From assembly GCA_014529385.2 (NCBI GenBank), contig CM043967.1:81037778-81101777 (forward strand): a DNA stretch of 64,000 nt. Direction: 5' to 3'. The notes under the pieces were generated by a model, which was not told the origin of the DNA, made no database searches, and worked only from the letters and a program-made list of their open reading frames with translations. Within the stretch, counting starts at the first letter, position 1. The number at the start of each line of letters is the position of its first letter. Made by a program: the position numbers and the translations under genes. Shown here in pieces: positions 20,928 through 33,122 of this stretch. Origin of the DNA: Adiantum capillus-veneris (lineage: Eukaryota; Streptophyta; Polypodiopsida; Polypodiales; Pteridaceae).

Positions 20928-21121
20928 AGTTCAGATCAGATAAGACTATTGGACTAAAATAGACAACACTGGAAATGGAATTTGAAATCAGTTCAGATCA
21001 AATTAGACCAGAGTAATGGAGCTAGAATTTTATATTAATGTTTAGAATAAGTAGTACAATGATGCTTTGGAAGTACAAGAAAGAGCACCTTGGATTACAA
21101 GTGTATATAATACAATGAGAG
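20700..21121 (-). repeat. 5' LTR of G1, inner part
   Basis: Begins with TGGAATGAG next to the primer region and includes one unit of the 139-bp duplication. It is cut at 21121 by G2 and resumes at 47384. The analogous edge in G2 is TGGAATTGG. Confidence 0.7.
21117..21121. repeat. Target-site duplication of G2 (left), GAGAG
   Basis: GAGAG directly before TGGAATTGGAG; identical GAGAG at 47379-47383. Confidence 0.88.
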
Positions 21122-21610
21122 TGGAATTGGAGCTGATCTCTTGAGACAGCTAATTCTAGTGTTAGAAGATTTCAGCTACTAGTGTTAGAAGATTTCAGAC
21201 AGTAGTCTGGACAGAAATCAGAAACTGGACTGGAATTTGGATACTGGAATAAGAATCAGACTATGTACTGAGAATAATATTTAGATTCAGATTTAGAGTA
21301 CAGGACACAAAGTAAGTGTGAATGGAATATCTGCCATGATTGGGATTACAGATAAAAGATTACAGTGAGTATGATATGATTTACAAAGAGAGTACAACTG
21401 ACAACAACTGTCAATGATTGACAACTCAAGTACAAATGTTGCCAAAATGCTAACCCGAATGCCAACAATTGCCAACCCGATTACAATGTAATGGGCCCTA
21501 TTTATACACCTTGGGTTTACCATAGTAATTACCGTAGTAATTACTAACTAATTCGTTGCCCGTCTCATAAGAGAACGTTCCCACTTAGTGAAACTATCCA
21601 GCCGTCTACA
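21122..21610 (-). repeat. 3' LTR of G2
   Basis: 489 bp; minus strand TGTAGACGG...CAATTCCA. A TATA box (minus TATAAATAGG) lies at 21507-21498. It is clearly homologous to 46904-47378, with visible substitutions and small gaps. Confidence 0.92.
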
Positions 21611-21627
21611 TCCTTCCCTTCTTTCTT
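21611..21627 (-). promoter_or_regulatory. Polypurine tract of G2
   Basis: Minus strand AAGAAAGAAGGGAAGGA immediately before the TGTAGACGG LTR start. This fixes the LTR as the 3' LTR of an element extending to the right. Confidence 0.85.
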
Positions 21628-21951
21628 GAATTTTGGCAAGATTTCAAAATTTCGGAAAAATTCCAATGTCTGATCCTGATTTGAGACTGAAAAATCCACT
21701 GTCTGGTTCTGATGTTGGGGATTGAACTTGACCAATGACAGAGTGGCCATACAAAGATTGCGAGAGGCAGCTGAAAAGGCCAAGGTAAAGCTCTCATCGT
21801 CTACACAAATTGACATCAACCTCCAGCTAAGGAAGAAAAGTCGCCATTGAATCCTGAGATGAAACTACCTAGTATCCTTCCATTGAACCATCTTCCGTTT
21901 GCCCTTTGACCTAGATGGCGTCTGAGAAGTCCCAGTACTAGCATTCTCCTT

Positions 21952-24900
21952 CTAAATCAGTCGGTAAATGGCCTCCTGCTCAAGCTGATCCTGCCTTTTT
22001 GTGGTCATCTCTACTTCATAAGGCGTGAGGGAATGATAGGTTTTGGTATCAGGATCATAGAGTTTACGCCTGCCTTTGGTGATCCTGGTTCTGGCTAGCT
22101 TATGACAATGCAAAGGAGTATGGATCCATCCTTCTGGAAGAGGCTGATTAGTATTGACCCGAGCTTCGAAAAGAATCTCAGCCATCTCCCTATACTGTGG
22201 TGCCAAGCCCGCCTTAGCTGCAATATCCTTTTCAGGCAATTTAGAAGATTCGACAGTAAGTTGCAGTAGCTGATTAGTGATCTTGGTCACGCCCCTGATT
22301 TGAATCTTCCACTGACCCATACACATCCGGATCCTATGCATCTCCTCTTTGAGTGCCTGAATATCATTGAGTTGGAGAGCATCATTGAACAGCGTTTGCC
22401 AAGTTTTCCATTCCACAGTCGATCGCTCATACCAATCCTGGAGCTCATCAATAAATCTTGAAGTATGTAAGGCGATCGACTGGTTCTGGATATTGAGGAT
22501 AAAGTGCTGGAAAGAATCTTGGCAGCTCCGTCTCTCTTGCTGGAAAGGCATACAAGAGAATTGGAGAATCAGGCACGAATTCTAAAAAATTGAGAACAAC
22601 CTGGTTCTCTTGCTGCATCATCTTTCTGGTGATTCTCACTAGCTGGAACAATTTGTGGAGAGCAGTTGCCTATGCTTCGACTAACATTCTAGTATGAGGT
22701 CCTTTACTACTGGCTGTCTGATCCTCAAGAATGGCCCTTACTCTCTGATCCAAGACTCCTCTAGCAATTTGCATTTGCATCAAAGCCTCCTTTAACTGGT
22801 CCCAAACATCCTTCATACATTTGTAAGTTGTTTTGTTTCCCAACAGAAGTTCTAATTCAAGGGCAAGAGAGCGACAATCTGCAGTAGACTATCTTTGCAA
22901 GTGTGGGTTGGTCACTCTCTCTTCAACAATGATTATCCATTCAAGAACCCTTTCTAGCAGCTGGACTGTGGTGGGATGCGCAGGTAAATGGCAGGTTTCT
23001 TGATCATGAAAAGCCACTGATTTTCAATGCTCCACCATTTCCCTGGCCCCAACATATAGTCTCTGAAAACGTTCCAAATCAGACAAGAGATCATCATCCT
23101 CCAGATATTGTCTGGTTATGGAAGCGTGCTATTGTCTCAGTTGCATGTTTAGGGTAATAAGCTGTAAGAAATGCTGATGATCAGCACAACTGATCCCTCA
23201 TTCTGCACTTTGATTTTCCCTTTAGCCTCCCTACGGAGCTGTGACTGATCAGCTGGCTGATTTCTAGTGTGACTGGGCTGCTGTTCTTCAGACTGTTGAT
23301 TACTCGACTGGTGCCCTTCATTCTGGCCTTCCTACTGGCCCTCATTCTGGCCTGGCTGGTCTTGGCTGTGACTGACCTCCTTCAGTTGGCCCTGTACCAC
23401 CAGTACGAGGTCCTGGAGGTGGAGATGGCGGTGGGGCATCATCATCATCATTTGTATGCCCTTCTTCTTGGTCATCCTCCTCCTTATCAGCTCCTTCATC
23501 CTTATCTTCTTCTTCCTTGTCTTCTTCTGCTTCATCCAAGGGATTCTGCTGCTCAATATAATCCAGTATTTCTTGATTCATAGAGCATTATTATACTCAG
23601 TCACTTTGTCTTGCAAATCACTATGCATACTTTCCATCAAAGACTTCAAATTTTCTAAATCAAAGACAACATTGCCTGCTGGGTTTAAAATTTCAGCGAG
23701 GCTATTATAAATGTATATGTTAGTGAGGGAAGCCTTCAGAGCTGTATGGCGAATAAACAAGGAGTTGAATTCAACTCTCTTCATTTTCAGCATTGTTTCA
23801 GCCCGTTCTGCAGCTCTCAATGCTTCATTCCTTTGATTCTTGATGATCATTATCTCAGATTCCGCCTTAGCTAGCTTCTTGTTTAATAGCTCAATAACCC
23901 TCTCTAAATGAGCTTCAAGTACCCTATGTTGCATATTCTGCTCATCTCGTGCTACCTTGAGCTTCTAAATATGGGCTTTAGCTTCCTTCAAATCAACTTT
24001 AGCCTTTTTCAATTCGTCTTCTGACCCCGCAACATCCTTCATTTGTCCCATGCAGTTGACAATAGTATTCCAAGAAGATTGGATGAGGACTGAACATCCG
24101 TCCTTTACTGTAGCTGGGTCAGAATCCATAGACTCATATACTATCAGTGGAGCCATATAAGGTAGGGCTGCATAATCAACATGATGTAGGAGAAGACGCC
24201 CTTTCAGTGGATGGGTTTGCATCTGCTGCAACCTGTCCTTCTTTACCAGGTGCAAAGTTTGTTAATTATTTGGAATAGAGACACCACCTGGTAAAGTTGA
24301 AGAAGCTGGATCCTTGCCTTTGTCCATCTGGCCTTTGCCTTTGTCCTCCGTCGACTGCTTTGCTACCTTCTTAGAAATTGCTGCCTTTGCTTGATCTTTT
24401 CCAGAACCAGTAGCGACTGCACTATGTCCTACTGACTGGTTAAGCACAGTATTCTGAGCAAGTTGCTTCTCAGTTTGGCTCACTATAGCTTTTTCAGTAT
24501 TCATAGTCTTGACTTGGCTCTATTTGCCTCAGAAACGCACTGCTCTTCGTCAGTGTAGTCTTTGGCTTCTTCAAACTGCCAGCCTGTTCTTCAGTGGCTT
24601 TCCTTTTCAGATCAGTTGAAGTGGTCTGACTGTCCGTTGCTTCATCGTCTGAGGACAGATCAATGTTCTTAGGCTCTGAAATTGGATTCTCACTCCAAGC
24701 CTTTTTTACCTGCTCATGACCATCTGCAGCAGTGGCCCAATACAAAAATTGCCAAACATACCAAGCTTTAAAACATTCTGGGATTTTAACTTGGCAGTTT
24801 GCTGAAGCACATTGTGTGACATTATTTGACAAAGGTTAATAGAAACCTTTGGATCCAATGTCTTGGCTAACAACATAGCAAAGAGTTTCTCAGATACATA

Positions 24901-25783
24901 CGTTGGATTATTTTTAAGGCTTACTGCTTCAGCCACAAACCTGTAAGTAGTAGAAGCTTCCAGTCCTGCTAACTGGAATACCTTGACCACTGGCCTTGCG
25001 CTTATGCTTAGCCGCTTCATCCTCCTTTAGGACTATACTTATCTGCTGTGGGGTTGCCATAGATGGTTTGGGCTCATTGGGCATCTGGAATGCAAAAGCT
25101 ATGGCCTCTGGTGTAACCGACACCTTTTTACCATTCACCATGGCACTGCCATCTTCAACGTCGAAAGAATCAAGAACCTGCTTTATGATGTCTGCGTCGA
25201 AAGAAATTCTTGTGGCTTGCAGAACAATTCGGAGATCCCATAGTTGCAGCAAAGCCATTGCTTGGTCGGTGAATACATAGCGTTGAATCTTATTGTATGG
25301 TATGATGGGAAGGCTTGCCTTTGCAGCAGTAACTATGGCCTGGGTTTCCTCAAGAGACTCCTGCATCTTGTTTGAGCATTTTCTTCTACCCATACACTGT
25401 GAAGACGACGAAACAGGTGAAGGAGAAGAAGACTTACTTGATGCGTCAAAGCCGTACCCTGGTGTCGTTGGCAAAGCTAGCTGAGAGTCAACTGTCTCTT
25501 CAGAGGATGAGGTCTGCAACTGTAGCGAAGAAACCTCGGAGCTTGGCGATGGCGAATGAATAACGGGAGGAAATTGTCGCGCAGGGGATTTGTGAGGAAA
25601 AATGCCGACTCTCCTGACTATTATACGTGTTCGCGCCATAAAAGCTCCACCACTCACCGCTTCTAGACTTGTGTGCGTCGCTGTTGTCGTGGTAGACATG
25701 CATTGGACAAGACTGCTACCCATCCTTGAAATGATTACTATTGGCCCTGGGGGATTCACTCTATATACAAAATGGGACGCCAC
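21952..25783 (-). pseudogene. Accessory coding region of G2 between integrase and 3' LTR
   Basis: Consecutive minus-strand frames: 25783-24929 (284 aa; YNKIQRYVFTDQAMALLQLWD, then VNGKKVSVTPEAIAFAFQMP), 25020-24706, 24832-24494 (acidic Ser/Asp stretch), 24504-24262 (Lys/Gln-rich), 24255-23965, 23934-23578 (strong heptad coiled coil), 23581-23342 (long Glu/Asp run) and 22551-21952 (helical, 199 aa). They change frame several times, so one protein of more than 1,000 aa has been broken. The VNGKKVSVTPEAI segment recalls the plant transposon protein domain found in accessory ORFs of some gypsy elements. No membrane segment typical of an envelope protein is seen. Function unknown. Confidence 0.6.
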
Positions 25784-26558
25784 CTACGAGCATACAACTT
25801 TGATAAAACCCCTATATACGACTCATATTAGGGAATATGACCCCCTTTCTACTCTTATACGATAATCAATGCAAAAAACTATCATACCCCTATCTTACAT
25901 ATAAAATTTAGGTCTCACATGATCTAACTGAGTAAAACTAGTCAAAGAGCATGTAGCATAATGATTGGCAATGTACAAAGGAACCACTTCTCTTGATACC
26001 TAGATGTACCCTCAATGTGTCTTAATTTGACTTTCAAACTATATGCATGTTCAGCTTGCACTCTAGCTACTTGTCCAATTTGGACCCATCTAAATTACTC
26101 AAAAAACATGGCTATAAAGTTGTGTTAGGTTCTCTGTGTAAATTTGCATCTATACAAGCTCTTTATGGCTTTCATCCCTCAACAAATGAACTATAATCAT
26201 AAAACAAACAATTGATACAAAGAAGTGTTAGTTCTTGCATGTATCTTTGTAGCTATTGACTCACAAGTTTGAGGGAAGGCACTTTTGGGAAGCCATGATT
26301 TTGAAACACAAAAAAAACTTCCTCTCATTTTTCCCTTCCTTACCCCATAAATATGATACCCCCTCCCTTATTTTTAAGCTTGGGAGAAAAATTATTGGGC
26401 GCTTGCCCCTAACTTATACGCTTATGTAACTTGTAAAAAAACCCCCCTCCCCTGCACTTACGTGGTGTGGTAAGTTTTCCATGGTGAATCCCCCGGGCTA
26501 CTTGCGTGCAATCTGATCGTTGGGCGCTTAAAAATTGAAAAGTGTGTTCCCACTGATA
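25784..26558. other. Non-coding G2 sequence between integrase and the accessory ORFs
   Basis: AT-rich, with no reading frame of note on the coding strand. It may contain the leader or splice acceptor of the accessory ORF, but nothing can be demonstrated. Confidence 0.4.
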
Positions 26559-27422
26559 CTAGACTAGTTTCCAGTCTGGTTTGATCATACTGGTACTGAT
26601 TCTAAGATCAGTCTGGTCTGGTTCTATTGGTACTGGTTCTGAAATTGGAACTGGTTGCACATGAAAAAGCCCAAAAATATCCGATTCTGGTATCTCTTGA
26701 TCTGTAGTTCCCAATTCCCTAGTACCTTGTTCTTGCCCAGTCTCCCTAGCTTCTGTATAGTAAAGCTTGATCTTTGCACCATTATATACTCCTCGAAACA
26801 ATAATCCAGATAAATATTTCAGTCTTACTGTACCATTGGAGAAGACCCAATCTACCTCAAATGGTCCTGCCCAGGCAATCTTCAGGTTTGGATTCTTCGG
26901 ACCCAGTCTAGACTGATAGAGAATCACCAAATCTCCTTTCTGAAATTTTCGAACCTTAATTCGGCGATCATGCCAGTGCTTCCTTCGTTTTTGAACAATT
27001 TCTTGTTCCAGCATAGCCCGTTTCCTGAGTTCATCTAACCGCATCAGTTCATCTAGGCACTTTTTCAGATTGTGGTTGAAGTCTAATCCATACTTCATAG
27101 GCCATTCTCAGACTTGGGATAACAAACTCCATAGGAACCACAGCTTCAGTGCAATACACCATTCTGAATGGTGTCATCCCAGTAGTGACCTTATAAGCCG
27201 TCCTATACGCCCATAGAGCAGTCTGGAGTTTCAAATCCCATTGGTCTGGTTTCTTTTGCACCACCTTAGTGAGAATAGTCTTGATTGTCTTGTTGCTACT
27301 TTCAGCATGTCCATTGCATTTGGGATAATAAGGAGTAGATTTCCAATGCTTGACTGAAAGCATATCCAATAGAATTTCCATAGTGTCATTGATAAAATGT
27401 GTCCCTTGGTCTGACACAATCT
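26559..27422 (-). pseudogene. Integrase catalytic end and C-terminal domain of G2
   Basis: 27417-27049 holds SDQGTHFIND (second catalytic Asp) and NGHAESSNKTI (catalytic Glu), then WALWAYRT-type residues and TPFRMVYC. A frameshift near 27090 leads to 27098-26559, with FQKGDLVILYQSRLG, WAGPFEV and NGTVRLKYLSG, the GPF/Y-type C-terminal domain. No chromodomain follows. A further frameshift near 27440 separates this from the upstream pol frame. Confidence 0.88.
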
Positions 27423-29078
27423 CTACTGGACATCCATATCAGCAGACAATATTCTCAAATAAAACCTTGCATTTGACTTGGCTGTGTTGTCAGGAAGAGC
27501 TTTAGCTTCCACCCACTTAGTGACATAACAAGTAGCCAGTATTATGTACTTGTTCTTCCTGGGGGTAACCTTCTTAAAAGGTCCCATAAAATCTAATCCC
27601 CATTTCATGAACACGCCTAGTGGTTGTACTAGCGTCAAAGGAGTCATATCTACAGATGTTGGTCGACCCATTCTTTGGCATATGTCACAAGTTTTACAAA
27701 AACTTCTAACATCAGCAATCAGTGTTTTCCACCACAAACCAACTTGCAGAATCTTCTTGTAGGTTACTTCTTCATTGGAAAAATGTCCACCAGATTCACC
27801 ATTATGTGCTTCTGAAATCACTTGCATTCTTCCTTCCATAGGCACACAACGCTGAAGTATACCATCAACACCCAGTCGATAGAGTGATCCTCCGATGATA
27901 GTAAACTTCAAGCTTTTTATGACCAGAGCTTTCTTTTGGTTTTGCTTCCAGTCCTCTGGAAAGGCACCTTGAGCAAGAAACTGATAAACATCATACCATT
28001 CAAGATCAACTGATTCTCCTGCCTCTAGCTGGAATAAGTCGGCGTCCACTTGTTCATCCCTCAGGGGTGATTCTGAATAACCTTCCGTACTTCTTGACAG
28101 AAAATCAGCTCCACAATGATTCTTGCCAGGCTTATAAAAAATTCTGAATTCAAACTCCATTAGGAACATCATCCATCTTATCAACCTGCCTTGAATAATG
28201 ACTTTATTAATAAAAAACAGAAGAGCCTGATGGTCCACATAAAAATGGAACAACTTTCCCAATAGGTAATGCCTGAACTTTGTAGCACTAAAAACCATTC
28301 CAAGGGCTTCTCTCTCAGTAGTCGTATATCCTTGTTTAGCCTGACTGAATCTGTGACTGGCAAAATAAACCGGATAATCAGTCCTTCCGTCTGGGTGAGC
28401 CAATATCGCCCCCATTGCCAATCCCGAAGCATCTACATGTACATGGAAAATAACATCCCAGTTTGGTTGTCTAAGGAATGGTTTACTGATAATGGCCTTT
28501 TTCATATTCTGGAAGCTCTCCTCACATTCAACAGTCCAGTTGAACTTACTGGTCTTCTTTGTAAGCTCATATAATGGTACTGCTTGAGAAGAAAACTTAT
28601 GTACAAACCTTCTATAGAAATTAACATAACCTAGGAAAGAGCTCAACTCTGAAGCATTTCTGGGTGCTTTATCTTGCTGAACACACTGAATTTTGTCATT
28701 GGCCATTTTTATTCCATTTCGGGAAACCACATGTCCCAGTAGCTGTCCCTTCCAGACTAGGAAAACAGATTTGAATGGATTCAAAAAAATCCGCTTCTCC
28801 TGACAGTGTTTGAAAACCATTTCTAGGAATAGTAGGTGCTGTTCCTCATTTGAATATACAGTAAAGTCATCCATAAAAATAGCGAGGAACCGATGAAGGA
28901 ACTCATTAAACATCTCCATCATACACCACTGAAAGGTAGCTGGTGCATTGCACAGGCCGAAAGGCATCACCAGATATATGAAAGCTCCCCACTCGGTGAT
29001 GAAAGTGGTCTTTGCTCTATCTTCAGGAGCGATCTGTAACTGGTTATAGCCATTGTAACCGTCCATAAAGCTATACAT
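27423..29078 (-). pseudogene. RT, RNase H and integrase N-terminus of G2
   Basis: A 551-aa open frame on the left side of the C2 insertion. RT continues with MYSFMDGYNGYNQLQIAPED, FGLCNAPATFQWCM and the catalytic FMDDFTVYS, then SSFLGYVNFYRRF. RNase H has DASGLAMGAIL, TTEREALGMV and the DHQAL aspartate. Integrase has the HHCC zinc finger (H-NGESGGH...C-KTCDIC) and the first catalytic Asp in WGLDFMGPF. The frame ends at a stop at 27423 caused by a frameshift, not the natural end. Confidence 0.92.
29074..29078. repeat. Target-site duplication of C2 (left), TACAT
   Basis: TACAT before TGTTAGGAAAT; repeated at 43463-43467. The interrupted RT of G2 rejoins in frame across it (GYEMY/KMYSFMDGY region). 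Confidence 0.93.
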
Positions 29079-29158
29079 TGTTAGGAAATAAGATGTAGCT
29101 AAATAGATTTTTGAGTAGATTACTTAATGGAGAGAGATAGATTTCACACACAAGAGAT

Positions 29159-29211
<53 letters not shown>

Positions 29212-29887
29212 CACGATATACGTGGTTCACCCAATGTGGGCTACGTCCACGGAAAAGCAGCCACTCAATGGCTTTAGCACTTCAAAAGAAGAAGTAGTTT
29301 ACAAAGGGATTAAACCCTTAATAGAGCTCCCGCCTTGCTTCACTCTCACCACCTCACACTCACCTTGTTGCATCAACTTCACACTCTATGAAATGTGTGT
29401 AGAAATGGCCTCCTTTTATAGGCCAAAAGGGCTGCCCTCTCTTATGAGAGACAGCCATGTGTAGCCGCCCTTGTGCGAATAAGTCCAAATCGGACCCTCC
29501 AATCCGCCCATGTGTGGCCGCCCTTGAGAAGACAAGTCCGCTTTTGAATTCGGCCACCGGCCATTGACTTCCGACCACCGGCCACCGGCCATTGACTTCC
29601 GACCACCGGCCATCGACCATTGACTACCGGCCACCGGCCAACCGACCGGTTGTTTTCCGACCACTTTCCGGCCGTCGTCCGGCCATAATATTCCGGCGAA
29701 AAAAAGTCTTGGGGGCCTCCGCCCCCGAGGCCTCTAAAGTTGCCCCTGATTCTTGTCCTTGAAAATTTTGGTTTCCGGTGAGTGTTTTTCTTTCACGCAC
29801 GATGGCTTCTTCTCATACTGGGGGCCTTACCAATGTGCGCTTTTACCACAGAAAATTACAAGGGTAAATTAGGCTCCATACTTAACA
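29079..29887 (-). repeat. 3' LTR of C2
   Basis: 809 bp; plus coordinates TGTTAGGAAATAAG...ATACTTAACA. It contains a (GA)n tract at 29162-29207, shorter than in the other LTR. A purine tract (minus AAGTGGGAGAT) abuts it at 29888-29898. Confidence 0.94.
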
Positions 29888-29946
29888 ATCTCCCACTTGG
29901 AGACTGATCTCCAAACCAAACCTGTGACTGCTTTCCATCCTGGCTC

Positions 29947-31964
29947 TTATCCTTGAATGCCGATTGAAGATGAGCAAAAGCTCAACTTCTCCTTGTTGAC
30001 TACCTTTGTAAACATGTCTGCAGGATTTTCACTTGTATGCACCTTTCCTAGCTTTAGCTGTCCCTCTTCCAAAAGAGTGCGTATGAAGTGATATCTCACC
30101 TCAATGTGCTTTGTCCTTGAATGAAAGGCTGAGTTCTTCGCAAGATGGATAGCGCTTTGGCTAGGGCTGTACAAGACACAATTGTCTTGTTTGAATCCAA
30201 GCTCTTCTAAGAATCTGTGAAGCCATATAATTTCTTTGCTTTCCTCCGTCATTGCTACATACTCTGCTTCCGTGGTAGAAAGTCAAACCACTTTCTGCAA
30301 GTTTGAAGCCCAGCTTATTGCTGTCCCTCCAACCGTGAACACATAGCCAATAGTGCTCCTTCGAGTATCTTTGTCACCTGCCATATCTGCATCAGCATAC
30401 CCTTCTAGAAAAATATCAGTTCCTCCAAAATACAAAGCATTTGTTGTTGTCCCTTTTAGATACCTAAGTATCCACTTCACAGCTTGCCAATGCTCTTTAC
30501 CTGGGTTGTCCATGAACCTACTCACAACTCCCACTGCATGAGCAATGTCTGGCCTTGTCCAGACCATAACATACATTAGAGAACCTACCGCTGCAGCATA
30601 TGGAACTTTAGACATATAGGCTATCTCCTCCTGTGTCTTTGGACACATATCCCTCGTTAGTTTAAAATGACCAGCCAAAGGTGTAGAAACTGGTTTTGCA
30701 TTTTGCATTGCAAACCTTTCTAGTACCTTCTTGATGTAATCTTCTTGAGATAGCTTTATTGTCTTCTTCGTCCTGTCCCTTGATATTTTCATACCAAGAG
30801 TCCTCTTTGCAACACCTAAATATTTCATTGAAAAAGATTTGGACAGCTCCTCTTTTAGGCCTTTGATGTCCTGCATGTTAGCACTTGCAATCAACATGTC
30901 ATCAACATACAACATTAGGATGATGAATTTCCCATCTCCCAAATTCTTCGTGTAGACGCAGTGATCCGAGTTGCATCTTGTGAATCCATGATCCAACATC
31001 CATCGATCAAACTTCAAGTACCATTGTCTTGATGCTTGCTTTAAACCATACAAGATCTTCTTTAATTTGCAAACCATTTTCTCCTTACCTTTTACTTCAT
31101 ACCCCTTTGGTTGAAGCATGTAGATTTCCTCCTCTAAGTCACCATGAGGGAATGCCGTATTTACATCCATTTGCTCGAGATTTAGATCATGAGCAGCCAC
31201 AAGGCTTAAGACAAGCCTAATTGAGTTCATTTTTACAACAGGAGAAAATATTTCATTGAAGTCAATACCTTTCTTTTGAGAAAAACCTTTTACCACAAGC
31301 CTAGACTTGTACCTTTTCTTCCCACCTTCTTCTTCCTTCAGCTTGTACACCCATTTGTTTTGAAGTGCCCGCTTACCTTTAGGCAACTCAACCAACTCCC
31401 ATGTTTGGTTGCGATGTAGTGAGTCCATCTCCACTTGCATGCTCTTCGTCCATTCTTCTTTGGATTCATGTTGCATAGCTTCTTCGTATGATTCCGGCTC
31501 TCCAGAATATGAGATCAAGAGATGGTTGAAGGAAGGAACAAACCTTTCTGGAGGTCTACTTGCTCTTGTAGATCTTCGGGGAATAGGTTGAGGCTCCTCA
31601 TTTGGTTGACGTTGTTTCACATTGTCATTGTTTGCAGTACTTGAGTCTTCACCGTCCTCAAGCTCCATGTACTCATCACCTGTTTCTTTTGTTTGTTTTC
31701 TTTCCAAGTAATCTTTGTACATATTTTGTTTGTTAAAAATTACATCCCTACTCCTTAATATTTTACCATCTTCAAGATTCCATAGGCGATACCCAAAGTC
31801 TCCTTCTCCATAGCCAATGAAGAAACACTTTTTGGACTTTGCATCTAGCTTTGATCTTAGGCTTCTATCTATGTGCATGAAAGCCTCACACCCAAACACT
31901 TTGAGAAATGCATAATTCACCGGTTTACCTGTCCATGCCTCTTCTGGAACTCCCCCATCCAATG
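29947..31964 (-). pseudogene. Pol of C2, part 2: integrase end, RT and RNase H
   Basis: Continues the integrase frame after T1: ALDGGVPEEAWTGKPVNY and VFGCEAFMHI. Then a Ser/Thr linker, and RT with WELVELPKGKRALQNKWVY, MDVNTAFPHGDLEEEIYM, YGLKQASRQWYLKFD and the catalytic LYVDDMLIA. RNase H has GYADADMAGDKDTRRSTIGY, then a TGA at about 30280, then LSTTEAEYVAMTEESKEIIWL and HIEVRYHFIR to the natural stop at 29947. The TGA falls where related elements have Ala in QKVVALSTTEAEY. Otherwise the frame is open. Confidence 0.93.
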
Positions 31965-31968
31965 CCGT
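31965..31968. repeat. Target-site duplication of T1 (left), CCGT
   Basis: CCGT before TGTCAGGAG; CCGT follows the other LTR at 40694-40697. The copia frame rejoins as SPSTALDGG. If the LTR were taken to start at GTCAGG the duplication would be CCGTT. Confidence 0.82.
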
Positions 31969-33099
31969 TGTCAGGAGTTTTTTGGAGCAAGGGATTGCAC
32001 ATATGTACATATACATGCATGGTGCATCAAATAAAGGATTGCCCATTTTCCTTAGCCAGGTGGTTATGTGGGGCCCACATGTGTACAGGTAGGACAGCAT
32101 GTACATAGTGCATCGATTTTCACTATCACCAGTACCAGTATGTTTTTTCTACAATAATGAGGAGTTTATAGCGCGTAAAAATTCTCGAGGAAGCTATCCG
32201 CGGGCCGACGACGTGAGGTTAGCAGGTGCGTCAGATGGCATCTAGTGGCGTCAGGAGGGCGAACGAAGTCAATATTTGCACGCAGATGAGGACGGACACA
32301 ACGTGGGTGTTTTCTGGTGAGAGTTATGCTGAAAGGTCATCATTAGGACCACTTTTTGGGGCCACTTCACGTGGTGGCGAGATGCATTATTGGAAAAAAG
32401 CTGAGTGCCCGGTGTGCGAATGATGCAAAAAGGTGACAACTATGCACTGCGAGGTCAGTTTTTGGCCTGTTCGGGGTACGTTTGAGGTCATCTAAAAGGC
32501 CAAGGGTGCCCAACTAAAAAATCTAAGTGTGGGAACTGAAAAACAAGAGAGAAGACCAGAAAAAACGTGGAGAAGAGAGGAGGAACAGCCGCAGGTGTGT
32601 TTTTGGGGTTTGTTTTGGACGTAAACTGCTCATCCGAGGTCGGATTTGAGCACTTTGACATTGTAGACTGGGGTTTTGGGCCGTTCCGGACGCGATGGCG
32701 CTGTCCATTTTGCCCAATTCCTCACTCTTTTTCTGCTGTTTTTCTGTGTAATCTTCTCCGGTGAGTGAAGTTTCTTCTCCAATTTGTGATTGTATCTGGT
32801 ATCTTTTACCCATATTGTGTGAGCTGTTTGCCCCATTGGTGTTGGCCCAAGCTCAATTGTATCTAAACATCAGAAATTCTCCTCTTTTGAGCTGAGTTTT
32901 TGGGTGTGTGTGTGTGTGTGTATGCGTGTGGAGTGGGCAAGTGGATAGTCTCTCTCCTCTCACTCCAGAGGTGTGTTCCCTGTCTCGGCCAGGTGTGTTG
33001 TGTAAGCCGAGTGGTGCCCCATAGTGTGTGTGTGTATCTTTCCAAGAGTGTGTGTCGGGTCGTTATAGAGGTGCTGTGTGTGTTTTCATCCCGCTCACA
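31969..33099 (+). repeat. 5' LTR of T1
   Basis: 1,131 bp, TGTCAGGAG...CCCGCTCACA. It includes a short GT-rich tract at 32903-32921 that is longer in the other LTR, and an AATAAAGG box near its start. Confidence 0.93.
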
Positions 33100-33105
33100 T
33101 TCTTT

Positions 33106-33122
33106 TGGCGCCCCCACGGAGG
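33106..33122 (+). promoter_or_regulatory. Primer binding site of T1
   Basis: TGGCGCCCCCACGGAGG, 6 nt after the LTR. The first eight bases match the arginine-tRNA site known from Tat elements; the rest differs, so the tRNA is uncertain. Confidence 0.7.

Larger units (their letters stand above)
12405..21121 (-). mobile_element. G1: truncated Ty3/gypsy element (main part)
   Basis: Minus-strand order from the right is: 5' LTR (from 21121, continued at 47384-47575), gag, protease, RT, ending abruptly inside RNase H at 12405. RNase H, integrase and the 3' LTR are missing. It is homologous to G2 along gag, protease and RT, but more decayed. It is interrupted by C1 at 14823-19224 and, within its LTR, by G2. 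No target duplication can be identified. Confidence 0.85.

Noticed and set aside
23269-23710. Hydrophobic plus-strand frames that look like membrane proteins
   Set aside because: Antisense of the acidic and coiled-coil part of the G2 accessory region; Glu/Asp runs read backwards give Leu/Phe-rich peptides.
26559-27098. Chromodomain at the C-terminus of G2 integrase
   Set aside because: After the GPF/Y-type module only a low-complexity Glu/Pro/Thr tail is present; no chromodomain aromatic cage pattern.
31969-32106. Start of the copia pol frame at 32106
   Set aside because: The first 46 codons lie in the T1 LTR; the true copia frame begins at the insertion point near 31968 and continues from 40698.
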